Counted from the stretch's first letter, positions 16,678 to 26,027 are shown. The stretch is 64,000 bases of DNA from Xanthomonas sp. DAR 80977 (GCF_041240605.1 NZ_CP162487.1:4781001-4845000), one strand, 5' to 3'. A program made the numbers and translations. Notes: a model not told the origin generated them from the sequence alone.

Positions 16678-17751
16678 TCAGGCCGCCTGCGACAGCCGTG
16701 CCTGGCGCCGTGCGCGCACCGCCTGCGCCAGGCGCTCCAGCACCTGCACCGAGCTGTCCCAGTCGATGCAGCCGTCGGTGATGCTCTGCCCGTAGCGCAG
16801 CGGTTGGCCGTCGACCAGTTCCTGGCGGCCGCCGACCAGGTGGCTCTCCACCATCGCGCCGACGATGCGGGTCTGCCCGGCTTCCAGCTGCGCGGCGATG
16901 TCCTCGATCACCTTCGGCTGGTTGTCCGGGTTCTTGCCGCTGTTGGCGTGGCTGGCATCGACCATCAGCCGTGCCGGCAACCCGGCCTTCTCCAGCACCT
17001 GGCCGGCGGCGGCGACGCTGGCCGCATCGTAGTTGGGCAGCTTGCCGCCGCGCAGGATCACGTGGCAATCGGGGTTGCCGGTGGTGGTGGCGACCGCGGT
17101 CTGCCCGTCCTTGGTCACCGCCAGGAAATGATGCGGATGCGAGGCCGCGCCGACCGCGTCGACCGCGATCTTGACGTCGCCGCTGGTGCCGTTCTTGAAC
17201 CCGACCGGGCACGACAGCCCCGAAGCCAGTTCGCGGTGCACCTGGCTTTCGGTGGTGCGTGCACCGATCGCGCCCCAGGCCACCAGGTCGGCGATGTACT
17301 GCGGCGAGATGATGTCGAGGAATTCGACACCGGCCGGCAGGCCGAGGCGGTTGATGTCGCGCAGCAGGCCGCGCGCCAGGCGCAGGCCCTTGTTGATGTC
17401 GAAGCTGCCGTCGAGATTGGGGTCGTTGATCAGGCCCTTCCAGCCGACGGTGGTGCGCGGCTTCTCGAAGTACACCCGCATCACGATCTCCAGCGCATCG
17501 CCATAGGTGTCGCGCAGCGGGCGCAGGCGCTGGGCGTACTCCATCGCCGCCACCGGGTCGTGGATCGAGCACGGGCCGATCACCACCGCCAGGCGGTCGT
17601 CGCGGCCGTGCAGGATCTCGTGCAGCGCCGCGCGCGAGGCGGCGACGGTCTGCGAGGCCTCCTCGTCGCAGGGCAGCAGCGACAACAGGTGGGCGGGCGG
17701 GGTCAGCGGTTCGATCTTGCGGATGCGCAGATCGTCGGTATGCGGGGCCAT
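16678..17751 (-). CDS. aroG: 3-deoxy-7-phosphoheptulonate (DAHP) synthase, class I
   Basis: A 357-residue enzyme of the AroF/G/H family, which condenses phosphoenolpyruvate and erythrose 4-phosphate in the first step of the shikimate pathway. Signatures include VVIGPCSIHDP, MRVYFEKPRTTVGWKGLINDP, GVEFLDIISPQYIADLVAWGAIGARTTESQ, GFKNGTSG, and DASHANSGKNP plus GAMVESHL near the C terminus, covering substrate- and metal-binding positions. ATG 17751 is the usual start. A 26-codon leader with a Phe/Tyr/Trp run and an attenuator lie upstream, so expression is predicted to fall when aromatic aminoacyl-tRNAs are plentiful. Which aromatic amino acid inhibits the enzyme cannot be read from the sequence. 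Confidence 0.96.
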   Translation of the reverse strand: MAPHTDDLRIRKIEPLTPPAHLLSLLPCDEEASQTVAASRAALHEILHGRDDRLAVVIGPCSIHDPVAAMEYAQRLRPLRDTYGDALEIVMRVYFEKPRTTVGWKGLINDPNLDGSFDINKGLRLARGLLRDINRLGLPAGVEFLDIISPQYIADLVAWGAIGARTTESQVHRELASGLSCPVGFKNGTSGDVKIAVDAVGAASHPHHFLAVTKDGQTAVATTTGNPDCHVILRGGKLPNYDAASVAAAGQVLEKAGLPARLMVDASHANSGKNPDNQPKVIEDIAAQLEAGQTRIVGAMVESHLVGGRQELVDGQPLRYGQSITDGCIDWDSSVQVLERLAQAVRARRQARLSQAA

Positions 17752-17801
17752 GGGGAATCTCTCGGTCGGGTTCTGGGTGGGGGACCAGGTCCGGCGGCAT
17801 G

Positions 17802-17828
17802 AAAAAAGCCGCCAGGTTCGCTGGCGGC
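17802..17828 (-). terminator. Attenuator terminator of aroG
   Basis: On the minus strand GCCGCCAG-CGAAC-CTGGCGGC forms a perfect 8-bp stem with a 5-base loop, followed by TTTTTT. It sits between the leader peptide stop and the aroG start, 50 bases before the ATG. Its 5' arm CCGCCAGCG is complementary to 9 bases inside the leader (17878-17886), giving a competing antiterminator. Confidence 0.88.
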
Positions 17829-17854
17829 TTTCGGGGATGCGGCTGAAGTTTCCT

Positions 17855-17935
17855 TCAGGGTGAACGCACTCCTTCCTCCGCCAGCGGCATCGGAAAACCG
17901 TAGTACCAAAAATAAAAGCTGCGGTTGGCGTTCAT
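17855..17935 (-). CDS. aroG leader peptide (26 aa, FYFWYYGF run)
   Basis: A 26-codon frame starting ATG 17935 and ending TGA, upstream of aroG on the same strand. Codons 7-14 read FYFWYYGF: seven of eight are Phe, Tyr or Trp. That density is the hallmark of attenuation leaders of aromatic amino-acid genes. Directly after the run, bases 17878-17886 (CGCTGGCGG on the minus strand) can pair with the 5' arm of the downstream terminator. A ribosome stalled on the aromatic codons would leave this segment free, form the antiterminator, and allow aroG transcription. A second hairpin (CTGAAG/CTTCAG, 17843-17858) lies at the stop codon. An in-frame ATG at 17944 is an alternative start. Confidence 0.88.
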   Translation of the reverse strand: MNANRSFYFWYYGFPMPLAEEGVRSP

Positions 17936-17994
17936 GGGATGCATTGATAGCACAGGATTTTTGCGAGTGCCACAGTTGCATTGGCAACTGGATG

Positions 17995-18095
17995 GAGCCG
18001 GGATTCGGGATTGGAGATTGGGGAGTCGCAAAGACCGACGGCCCCGGCGATCCGCGACGTCTCCCAATCCCGAATCCCGAGTCCCCAATCCCGGC
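17995..18095. repeat. Intergenic repeat family B, inverted pair
   Basis: CCGGGATTCGGGATTGGAGA and TCCCAATCCCGAATCCCGAG are head-to-head around a GC-rich centre. This GGGATTCGGGATTGGGG element recurs at the groES-groEL gap, around the four-helix-bundle gene, after accC and around the fis terminator. Here it separates the TonB receptor gene from the aroG leader. Confidence 0.88.
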
Positions 18096-18097
18096 CT

Positions 18098-20989
18098 CTA
18101 GAAATCGAACACATACTCCGCCGCCACCTCGCGCCCGACCGCGTCGTACAGGGTGGTGTTGTAGAACTGGTAGCCGTAGTAGCGTTCCTTGTTGTCGTAG
18201 CCGGTGGTGTTGAGCACGTTGTTGACGTACAGGTTCACCTTCATCTTCGGGGTGATGCGGTAGCCGGCGGTGAGGTTCCAGTACACCGCCGGGCCGACCC
18301 GGCCGAAGTAGCGGCTGGTACTGTCGCCGAAATGCGGGTTGGCGCTGTCGGTGACCCGGCATTCGTCGGAGGGGCTCGGCTGGTAGCCGTCGTCGAAGCG
18401 CGTGCAGGTGCCCCAGTTCACCGCCTGGGTGGAGCCGAAGCGCTTGGCGTAGACGGTCAGGTCCAGCGGGCCGCCGTTCTCCCAGTGCACGCTGCCGCGC
18501 AGCTTGCTGCGGATCTTCTGGTCGCGCAGGTTCTTGTAGTCGTCGGTGCGGTAGGTCTGCTCGCGGTAGCTGATCAGGTTGTTGTAGTCCAGGCCGAAAC
18601 TGAAGTTGCCCCAGCGCGCGGTCTGCAGGCGGTACTTCAGCGAGGCGTCGACGCCGGACACCTGCATCTGCGCGATGTTGATCGGGCCCTGCTCGATGCC
18701 GGTGACGCGGCCAGCGGCATCGCGCGTCACCCGCGAGACGATGCGCGCGCAGTATTCGGCGCCGCCCGGGTTGACCCACACGCCGCCGGCGGTGGTCAGG
18801 CCGGTGCGGCAGCCGGCTTCGGCGCTGAGGATCTCGTCGCGGTTGAGATCCTTGATCATGTCCTGCAGGCGGATCTTGTAGTAGTCCACGGTCAGCGACA
18901 GGCCGTCGGCGATGTCCCAGACGAAGCCGGCGGTGGCCGAACGGCCGTGCTCCGATTCCAGGTCAGGGGTGCCGCGGCGGTTGACCTGCATCAGGTAGTA
19001 GACGTCGGCGTTCTCGGCGCTGCAGCCGCCGGTCAGGTAGTAGCCCTGCTGGATGCAGCGGTACTGGTCGATCACGGTCTGCTGGGTGGAACTGGGTTCG
19101 CCGAGCACGTAGTGCATGTCCGGGGCGCGGAAGCTGGTGGCGAGGCTGCCGCGCAGCAGCAGCGTGTTGAGCGGACGCCACTCCAGGCCGGTGCTCCAGG
19201 TGGTGTCGCTCTGCTTGCCGATCGCCGAGCCCAGGTCGCTGTTGTAGGACTTGTAGTCGCCGTAGCGGTCGTGGCGCGCGGCCAGGCTGGCGTTGAGCGT
19301 AGGCAGCAACGGCACGTCGAACTCGATGCCGCCGGAATAGCGCAGGCGCTCGCCGCCGCCGTAGTCGACCACGTCCAGCGGATAGCAGGTGTTGGCGCAC
19401 GGGTCCGGGTCGAGCCGGTAGCCCTGCTTGGCCACTTCGCCGACCGCGGCGAACTTGATCGGCCCGGCCCAGCCCTGGAACAGCTCGCCGGTGATGTTGG
19501 CGCTGGCCTGGTTGACCCACGAATCGGCCTGGTTGTGCGCCTTCACCGCCAGGTCGTTGTACTGCGCGCCGCTGAGCGGCTGGTACCAGCGCTCCTCGTT
19601 GAGGTCGTAGATCGGGGTGCCGTCGGCGGTGCTGCCCAGCTGCGGGCCGAGGAAGTAGTCGGTGGCCTTCTGCGTGTCCACGGTGCGCACGTATTCGTCG
19701 ACGGTGTAACGCGCGCGGCCGAGCGAGACTTCCCAGTCGAAGCGGTCGGCCAGCGTGCCCTTGAGCCCGGCGCTCAGGTCCCAGGACAGTTCCTTGGTGG
19801 TGTTGGCCAGGTTCTTCCAGCCGCCGGACTCGTAGCGGGTCAGCTGGCGGATCGCGTACAGGTTGCGGTCGGTGCCGGTGTCGTGGAACGGACCGAGGTA
19901 GACGTAGGGCGGGTCGTAGGTCCAGTAGCCGATGCCCTTGTTCACCGACAGCGTGCTCCAGGCCTGCACGCCGTTGTCGAAATCGAAGGTCCCGTACAGA
20001 TAGGCCGACCCGTTGTCGCCGCCGCTGGCGGCCAGCCAGTCGGCGTAGTCGTGGGCCATGCCGCAGTAGCCGCCGAGGTTGGTGAGGGTGCCGCTGTTGT
20101 AGTCGTAGCTCAGTCGCTGCGAATCGACGAACTGGCCGCCGAAGCGCGCGCAGGTGCCGCTGGGCGGCGCCAGGCGCTGGTTGCTGTCGGCGTCGAGCAG
20201 GGTCAGGCCGGTGTAGGAATTGAAGCCGTACTTGCGCGCCTGCGCGGTCCAGTTGCTGTAGGACTCGTCGTCCTGGTCGTCCATCTTCGGGCGCTCGCCG
20301 ACCGACAGCGGGTCGCGCCGCGTCCATTGCAGCGCATAGGTCAGGTTCCAGCGCTCGCCGCCGGTGCCGCCGACCCAGGACAGGTCGAACGCGTCGCGGC
20401 CGCCCTCGGTGGCGGTGCCGCCGCGCAGGCGCACCTGGTTGCCCTGGTAGTCCTTCTTCAGGATCACGTTGATGACGCCGGCCACCGCATCGGAGCCGTA
20501 GATCGCCGAGGCGCCGCCGGTGAGGATCTCGATCCGCTCCACCGCCGCCGACGGGATGTTGCTGTAGTTGGCGAAGTTGCTTTCGCCGGCGTAGGGCTGC
20601 GGGTAGTCGGCGACGCGGTGCCCGTTGATCAGCAGCAGGGTGCGGCCGGGGCCGAGGTCGCGCAGGTTCACCGGCGAGGCATTGGGCGTGTGCGAGCCGT
20701 ACTTGGTATCGGCCTCGACGCTGCCCTGCTGGTTCATCGTGTTGAGCACGTCGTACACGGTGAGGAAGCCTTCCTGCTGGATCTGCTGCGCGCTGATCAC
20801 CACCACCGGCTCGGCGCCCTCCACTTCCGAGCGCTTGATCCGCGATCCGGTGACGACGACCTGGCCCAGGTCGGTGGCGGCGGCCTTGGGCGCCGCGTCG
20901 TCGCTCGCGTCCTGCGCCAGCGCCTCGGGCGCGCCGTGCAGCGCCAGCACGATGCCGAGCGCGAGGGTGGTGAAGTGATGTCGAGGCAT
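18098..20989 (-). CDS. TonB-dependent outer-membrane receptor
   Basis: A 963-residue receptor with signal peptide (ending EALAQ, about residue 25), a TonB box region (DLGQVVVTGSRI, about 40-52), a plug domain with GPGRTLLLINGHRV and IPSAAVERIEILTGGASAIYGSDAVAGVINV, and a barrel ending VFDF. The long plug/barrel and the TGSRI motif fit the large TonB receptor class often used for carbohydrates or peptides; the ligand is unknown. ATG 20989 follows CAGGGAG. A perfect GACAACGTTGTC palindrome lies 230 bases upstream, where a LacI-type repressor could act. No enzyme or transporter gene is directly attached on its downstream side. Confidence 0.93.
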   Translation of the reverse strand: MPRHHFTTLALGIVLALHGAPEALAQDASDDAAPKAAATDLGQVVVTGSRIKRSEVEGAEPVVVISAQQIQQEGFLTVYDVLNTMNQQGSVEADTKYGSHTPNASPVNLRDLGPGRTLLLINGHRVADYPQPYAGESNFANYSNIPSAAVERIEILTGGASAIYGSDAVAGVINVILKKDYQGNQVRLRGGTATEGGRDAFDLSWVGGTGGERWNLTYALQWTRRDPLSVGERPKMDDQDDESYSNWTAQARKYGFNSYTGLTLLDADSNQRLAPPSGTCARFGGQFVDSQRLSYDYNSGTLTNLGGYCGMAHDYADWLAASGGDNGSAYLYGTFDFDNGVQAWSTLSVNKGIGYWTYDPPYVYLGPFHDTGTDRNLYAIRQLTRYESGGWKNLANTTKELSWDLSAGLKGTLADRFDWEVSLGRARYTVDEYVRTVDTQKATDYFLGPQLGSTADGTPIYDLNEERWYQPLSGAQYNDLAVKAHNQADSWVNQASANITGELFQGWAGPIKFAAVGEVAKQGYRLDPDPCANTCYPLDVVDYGGGERLRYSGGIEFDVPLLPTLNASLAARHDRYGDYKSYNSDLGSAIGKQSDTTWSTGLEWRPLNTLLLRGSLATSFRAPDMHYVLGEPSSTQQTVIDQYRCIQQGYYLTGGCSAENADVYYLMQVNRRGTPDLESEHGRSATAGFVWDIADGLSLTVDYYKIRLQDMIKDLNRDEILSAEAGCRTGLTTAGGVWVNPGGAEYCARIVSRVTRDAAGRVTGIEQGPINIAQMQVSGVDASLKYRLQTARWGNFSFGLDYNNLISYREQTYRTDDYKNLRDQKIRSKLRGSVHWENGGPLDLTVYAKRFGSTQAVNWGTCTRFDDGYQPSPSDECRVTDSANPHFGDSTSRYFGRVGPAVYWNLTAGYRITPKMKVNLYVNNVLNTTGYDNKERYYGYQFYNTTLYDAVGREVAAEYVFDF

Positions 20990-21640
20990 GCGGATCTCCC
21001 TGCTGCAGGCTGGCGTGGAACGCCGACGGACGACGGCGTGCGATGCGCGTCTTCGCCCAGGCGCCGGACAGGGCCGCTGCGGCGCTGCCGTTGCCCACGG
21101 CGCAGCCGCACGCGTGCGATGGCACGCGCTGCGCTGCGCCGCATCGGCGCGCAGAAGGAAGACGAGCGTGCGAGCGCGCCTATCCCCTGACGCGCTTGCC
21201 GACTTAACCTGCAATGCGGCGACAACGTTGTCAACACGCCGCCACATCGATCTTGTAGACGATGCGGCTTTATGCGCGATTCGCCGGCACGAGTGCCGAT
21301 TTGCGCAGAGTCCGCACTGCATCGGCGCCGCGGCGGCGGCGATGCGTTGCCACATTGCGGGACACGGCGTTGTTGTTGGAATCCTCGGCCGTCGATCCAA
21401 CACCGATCGCGGCGCGATGCACGCAGCGGCGATGGCCCCGCGCTCGGTCGAACGCGGCCAGGCCCCCGGTACGAGGCCGCAGCCAGGCGGGCACGCAGCA
21501 CGTGCGCTTTTTCCGCTCGCCATTCGCAGCGTCCGGCGCATGGCCTGGCGGTCTTCGCCAGCGGTCGCGACAGGTGCCGAAGCGACACCCTGTCGCGGCT
21601 GGAGCCGCTCCTACACAGGGCAACGGTTCCGCCGAATGCG
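20990..21640. other. Intergenic region upstream of TonB receptor
   Basis: About 650 bases between the hydrolase and receptor genes, both on the minus strand. The receptor-proximal part has a LacI-type palindrome at 21221-21232. A diverged family A repeat (GTCGCGGCTGGAGCCGCTCC) lies at 21592-21611. No supported gene is seen. Confidence 0.55.
21221..21232. promoter_or_regulatory. Palindrome GACAACGTTGTC, possible LacI-family operator
   Basis: A perfect 12-base palindrome centred on CG, the form typical of LacI/GalR-family operators. On the minus strand it overlaps TTGACA (a consensus -35), so a bound repressor would block the presumed promoter of the TonB receptor that starts at 20989. Which regulator binds is not known; none is encoded nearby. 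Confidence 0.45.
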
Positions 21641-22936
21641 CTAGCCGGCGGCCGCCTCGCGCCCGCCGCTGGCATACGGGCCATGCACGGCCAGCACGCG
21701 GTCCGCTTCGTCGCTGTTGTCCAGCACCACGATGCGGTACCGCGCGCCGCCCGGCTCGACCCGCACCACCACGTGCCCGTTGAGGCTGGTCATCTCGCGC
21801 ACGCGCTTGTTGGCGACGATGTTCTCCGGCTTCATCGCGGTGGCGTAGATGTCGCGCGGGCCGGGATACAGGCGCTGGCTGAGCATGTTCTCCAGCGGGG
21901 TGACCGAGGGATGCGCCGAGTCGTTGCTGAGGATCACGAAGGCGCGCGGGCGCAGCGCACGCACGCAGGCCGGCCCCATCGCGTCGGCATACGCATGGTG
22001 GTTGGCGACGGCCACGTCCACCGGTCCTGCGACCTGCGCCACCGGCGTCTCCACGTCGCGCCAGGGATCGTCGCCGTAGTAGTTGGTGGCATTGCTGACG
22101 TCGCCGCCGCTGTAGTACCGGAAGGCGCCGTAGTCCATGCGCAGCGCCAGCGAACACTGGTTCTCGGTCGGCTCGGCGCCGGCCGGGAACAGCGTGCGGG
22201 TGTGTTCGCCCTCGCCGGTCCACAGCTCGCCGTTGACCGCCAGGTTGCGCACCGCGAAGGTCGGGTAGGCCGCGGGCTTGCGGCGCAAGCGCAGCTGCGC
22301 GCCGGCACCGGCACGGAAGCGCTCGACCACTGCGCCGCGGGCGTGCTCGGCCTGGATGAAGGCGCGGTAGTTCAGCTGGTTCGGGTCGTCCAGCGGCTTG
22401 GGGAAATCGTAGTCGGGATAGCCGCGGTCCAGGTAGCGGCGGATCGGCACGATCTGCGCCACGTCGATCAGGCCGGTCAGCGCGTACCTGCCGTTGGCGG
22501 CCATCGGCGTGTCCGGCAGGCGCTCGCCCATGTGGTCGCGGTGGAAATGGGTCAGCACGAAATCGTCGATCTCGTGGCGGCCGGCCTGCGCCAGGTGGCG
22601 GCGCGCGTAACGGCCCACCCATTCGCCGGCGCGCCGCGTGTCGTTGGGAAGCTCGTCGATCAGGTATTTGTCCAGGCCGTCGATCGCGCCGGCGTCGATC
22701 ATCATCGAGGTGCCGTCCGGGCACACGATCAGGGTGGCGTTGCCGCGGCCGGTGCCGATGTGGTGGATGTCGAGCATGCCGGGTGTCCAGCCGCTCAGCG
22801 GTTCGCGCAGCTGGTCGGCGGAGGCGGGCGCCGCGCCGGCCGCCTGCGCCCAGGCAGGCAGCGGCAGCATGCCCGCGGCGAGCGCGCTGCCGAGGCTGCC
22901 GATGAAACGGCGGCGGGTGAGGTTCATGGAACGCAT
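21641..22936 (-). CDS. Tat-exported metallo-beta-lactamase-fold hydrolase
   Basis: A 431-residue protein with a twin-arginine signal (NLTRRRFIGSLGSALAAGML, residues 5-24). A metallo-beta-lactamase fold follows, with the metal motif THFHRDHMG (His130, His132, Asp134, His135) and a later GGDVSNAT segment. DIHHIGTGRGNATLIVCPDG resembles the start of the ComEC-like hydrolase subgroup. The substrate is unknown. ATG 22936 follows AAGGA at proper spacing; an in-frame ATG at 22927 lacks one. It is 95 bases downstream of the STN-type TonB receptor on the same strand and probably co-transcribed with it, so it may process the ligand in the periplasm. Confidence 0.85.
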   Translation of the reverse strand: MRSMNLTRRRFIGSLGSALAAGMLPLPAWAQAAGAAPASADQLREPLSGWTPGMLDIHHIGTGRGNATLIVCPDGTSMMIDAGAIDGLDKYLIDELPNDTRRAGEWVGRYARRHLAQAGRHEIDDFVLTHFHRDHMGERLPDTPMAANGRYALTGLIDVAQIVPIRRYLDRGYPDYDFPKPLDDPNQLNYRAFIQAEHARGAVVERFRAGAGAQLRLRRKPAAYPTFAVRNLAVNGELWTGEGEHTRTLFPAGAEPTENQCSLALRMDYGAFRYYSGGDVSNATNYYGDDPWRDVETPVAQVAGPVDVAVANHHAYADAMGPACVRALRPRAFVILSNDSAHPSVTPLENMLSQRLYPGPRDIYATAMKPENIVANKRVREMTSLNGHVVVRVEPGGARYRIVVLDNSDEADRVLAVHGPYASGGREAAAG

Positions 22937-23031
22937 GAGGGTGTCCTTCTGGCGGAGCGGGAGGCCGACGCGACGCGTCGCCGTGCGTGCGCCGTCGGCG
23001 CTGGCGCAGGCACGGCGGTGCTGGCGCCGCG

Positions 23032-25854
23032 CTACCAGGCCCACTGCAGCGAGGCGACGTAGCTGCGGCCGAAGATCGGCCGCCCGACCGTGGCGTCGGC
23101 CTGCACCAGATCGCCGGACACGCCCGGCGCGCGCGCGTTGCCTTCGGTGAGACCGTGCGAATCGGTCAGGTTGGTGCACAACACTTGCGCGCTGAAGTTG
23201 GCATCGAACTGCAGGTGCACGCCGACGTCCAGCGTGCGGTAGGCGGGCAGCACGCTGGCGTTGGTGAAGTCCTGGAACCGCCGGCCGATGCCGAACCAGG
23301 TGGCGTAGACGCGTGTCTGCACCTCGCCGGCCTGGAACCGGTAGCTCGGCTGCAGCGACCAACTGTACTTGGGCACGCGCGGGATCTCGTTGTCGACCAG
23401 GCTGGCGCCGGACAGGCCGTTGAAGGTGTCGGCGCCGCTGATGCGCGGATCCTGCACGGTGACCGAGCCGGCGAGCTCGAACGCGTCCGTCGGCCGCCAG
23501 CTGCCTTCCAGTTCCACGCCCCTGGTGCGCGTGTCGATCATCAGCGGCACGTTGACCAGCAGGCCATTGGCATTGGCGACATAGGTGCTGGAATTGAGGT
23601 TCTTGAAGTCGCTGTAGAACCCGATCAACACCAGGTCCAGCGGCCGCGAGCCGTACTTCAGGCCGATCTCCGCCTGGCGGATCGGCGTCACCGGCGTGGA
23701 ACTGCCGTCGGGCATGCGCCCGCCGACGCCGTTCACCACGTTGCCCCATTGCTCGCTCAGGCGCGGGAAACTGAAGCTCTCGGTGTAGCGCGCGAACGCA
23801 TTGAACGGTTCGGAAAACTTGTAGGACGTGCCGAGCGTCCACGAGGTGCCGGCCATGTTCTTCTCGTAGGGCACGCTGCCGACCAGGCCGGTGACGGTGC
23901 GTGCGGCCAGCGGGCCGCTGCTGGCGATGGTCTGGGTGCCGATCACGCCGCGGTTGCCTTCCTCGCGGCGCCACACCCGGCGCAGGCCGGCATCCACTTC
24001 CCAGGCCTCGGCCAGCTTCCAGGTGTCGGCCGCGTACAGCGCGGTGGCGGTGCCGTGGCTGTCGCCGATCAGGTCGCCGCTGCCGTAGGCGGTGAAGCCG
24101 TTCTCGGTGACGTTGCCGAGCACCTGCCCGGCCGCGTTCAGGGCCTGGATGTCGAGCGCGTCGGGATTGCTCTTGACGTCGGTCAGCAACGCATTGCCGA
24201 TCTGCTGTTGCCGCAACTGGAAGCGGCTGAAGCTCAGGCCCAGCGACACGTCGTGGCTGCCGCCGCCGGCGGTGTCGAACAGGCGGCCCAGGCGCAGGTC
24301 GTTGACCAAGTCGCTGTAGTGGGTCTGCGTGCTCGACCAGGTGTTGATCATGGTCAGCCCGGCGGTGGAGGCCGGGTCGAACGGGGTGTTGGTCCCGGCC
24401 AGCACGTAGCGCAGCGACGCGGTGCCCGGGAACGCGGCGCGCGCGGCGGCCAGGCGGCTGCCGAGCGCGCTGGCCGCATCCACCGGAGACCCGTTGAACA
24501 GCGCGTTGAAGCTGACGTCGCCATCGACGTAGCGGGCCTTGTCGCTGAGCCGCCAGCCGTTGGCGAATTCGGTCTCGCCGCCCACGGTCAGGGTGCGCGT
24601 GACCGGATGCACGCCATCGGCCAGGTCGCGTGTCTCCACGCGGTTGCCGCCCTGGCCGTCCAGCGTGCGGATGCTGACGTTGCGGAAGCTGTCGCTGTTG
24701 AGCGTGCCGGTGCCCGGATCGATCAGCTCGGCGAGCGAGTTGCCGTTGCGCGGATCGGCGAGCGGGATCGCGCTGTAGAACACGCCGCGGTCGTTGAGGT
24801 ACTTGAAGTCGGCGAACAGCTTGCCGTAGTCGAACTTGTAGGTGCCGCCCAGCTTGATCTGGCCGCCCTGGTTGCCGTTGCCGAAGCCCGGATCGCGCAG
24901 GCCGTCGCTTTGCCGGTAGAAGCCGCTGACCGCATACAGCAGGTCCTCGTTGCCCTCGACCGGCCCGGACGCGGTGCCCTCCAGGCGGCCCAGCGCATTC
25001 GATCCGGCGGTCAGCTTGAGCGCGCCCTTGGGCGTGTCGGTGCCGTGGTTGGTGATGAAGTTGAGCACGCCGCCGGAGGCGTTGTTGCTGTAGATCGGCG
25101 CGGTGCCGCCGCGCACGATTTCCGCGCCGGTGGTGCCCAGGTCCAGCCTGTACACCTCGTCGATCTGCAGCTGGCGCTCGTAGTTGGATTCGAACAGCGG
25201 CAGGCCGTCCTCGAGCACGTCGAGCAGGCGGAAGCCCGACCACGGCAGGCCGCGGATCACCACGTTCTCGCCGCCGGCCTCGCCACCGGAATTCTCCACG
25301 GTGACGCCGGGCACCGAGCGCAGCATGTCGACCATGCTGCGCGGCGCCTGGCGCGCGATCGCTTCGGCGCCGACCGTGGAAATGGCGTACGGGGCCAGGA
25401 ATTTCGGCTGCTGGGTGGCGGTGCCGGTGACCACGATCTGGTCCAGGTCGATCGCTTCGGCGGCGGCCGCGGCAGGCGCTGCGTTCGCCGCTGCGTCGGC
25501 AGTGCCGGCATGCACGATCACCGTGTCGCCGTCGAGGCGGAAGCCCAGGTCGGTGCCGCGCAACAGCTGCGCCAGCGCCTGCCGCGCATCGCCGGCGACG
25601 CTGCCGCCCGGGCTGCGCTTGCCGCGCAGCAGGCTCGGGTCGGCGATCACCTGCAGGCCGGTGGCGCGCGAGAACGCGTTGAGCGTGTCGCCCAGGTCGC
25701 CGGGCGGCAGCACCGCCGCCGCAGCCGGCGCCGCCACGGGCGCCGGCGTCTGTGCGGCGAGCGGGAGCGCCGCCACGGCGGCGGCCAGGGCCAGCGCCAA
25801 CGCGGTGGCTCGGGGAAGACGCGGGGAACAACGGAACGGAATTCGGGGCGGCAT
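23032..25854 (-). CDS. TonB-dependent receptor with N-terminal STN signalling domain
   Basis: A 940-residue FecA-type transducer. Order: signal peptide (about 1-35), STN domain (about 48-110; GDLGDTLNAFSRATGLQVIA and DARQALAQLLRGTDLGFRL), TonB-box region (IDLDQIVVTG), plug (SMVDMLRSVPGVTVEN, VVIRGLPWSG, GGTAPIYSNNASGGVLNFIT) and a barrel ending in LQWAW. The STN domain contacts a FecR anti-sigma factor when ligand is bound; a FecI/FecR pair sits 3.5 kb upstream on the same strand. ATG 25854 begins the signal peptide. Its promoter region carries the same element arrangement as the GDPD-pectinesterase gene. The ligand is unknown. Confidence 0.93.
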   Translation of the reverse strand: MPPRIPFRCSPRLPRATALALALAAAVAALPLAAQTPAPVAAPAAAAVLPPGDLGDTLNAFSRATGLQVIADPSLLRGKRSPGGSVAGDARQALAQLLRGTDLGFRLDGDTVIVHAGTADAAANAAPAAAAAEAIDLDQIVVTGTATQQPKFLAPYAISTVGAEAIARQAPRSMVDMLRSVPGVTVENSGGEAGGENVVIRGLPWSGFRLLDVLEDGLPLFESNYERQLQIDEVYRLDLGTTGAEIVRGGTAPIYSNNASGGVLNFITNHGTDTPKGALKLTAGSNALGRLEGTASGPVEGNEDLLYAVSGFYRQSDGLRDPGFGNGNQGGQIKLGGTYKFDYGKLFADFKYLNDRGVFYSAIPLADPRNGNSLAELIDPGTGTLNSDSFRNVSIRTLDGQGGNRVETRDLADGVHPVTRTLTVGGETEFANGWRLSDKARYVDGDVSFNALFNGSPVDAASALGSRLAAARAAFPGTASLRYVLAGTNTPFDPASTAGLTMINTWSSTQTHYSDLVNDLRLGRLFDTAGGGSHDVSLGLSFSRFQLRQQQIGNALLTDVKSNPDALDIQALNAAGQVLGNVTENGFTAYGSGDLIGDSHGTATALYAADTWKLAEAWEVDAGLRRVWRREEGNRGVIGTQTIASSGPLAARTVTGLVGSVPYEKNMAGTSWTLGTSYKFSEPFNAFARYTESFSFPRLSEQWGNVVNGVGGRMPDGSSTPVTPIRQAEIGLKYGSRPLDLVLIGFYSDFKNLNSSTYVANANGLLVNVPLMIDTRTRGVELEGSWRPTDAFELAGSVTVQDPRISGADTFNGLSGASLVDNEIPRVPKYSWSLQPSYRFQAGEVQTRVYATWFGIGRRFQDFTNASVLPAYRTLDVGVHLQFDANFSAQVLCTNLTDSHGLTEGNARAPGVSGDLVQADATVGRPIFGRSYVASLQWAW

Positions 25855-25896
25855 GAGCGATCGTCTGTCGAGGTGCCAACGTGGCGTGGCGAAGAT

Positions 25897-25951
25897 CAAA
25901 GACGCTGCACGGTGCCGATTCCGACAGCGGATTCCATGAAATTTTTGTGAC
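25897..25951 (-). promoter_or_regulatory. Predicted FecI-type ECF promoter of the STN receptor
   Basis: Minus-strand order: a 17-base block GTCACAAAAATTTCATG (25951-25935), TGTCGG (25926-25921), a 16-base spacer, then CGTCTTTG (25904-25897), 42 bases before the ATG. The same parts with the same 16-base spacing precede the GDPD-pectinesterase gene at 29237-29292. TGTC/CGTC elements at this spacing are typical of ECF sigma factors. The 17-base block may be an additional binding site. Confidence 0.7.
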
Positions 25952-26027
25952 GCGTCGCACTGTCATCTGAGATATGCGTCGCGCTTGCGCTGCGCGTACG
26001 GCGCGCATGCGCCAGTGGATACCCGGG

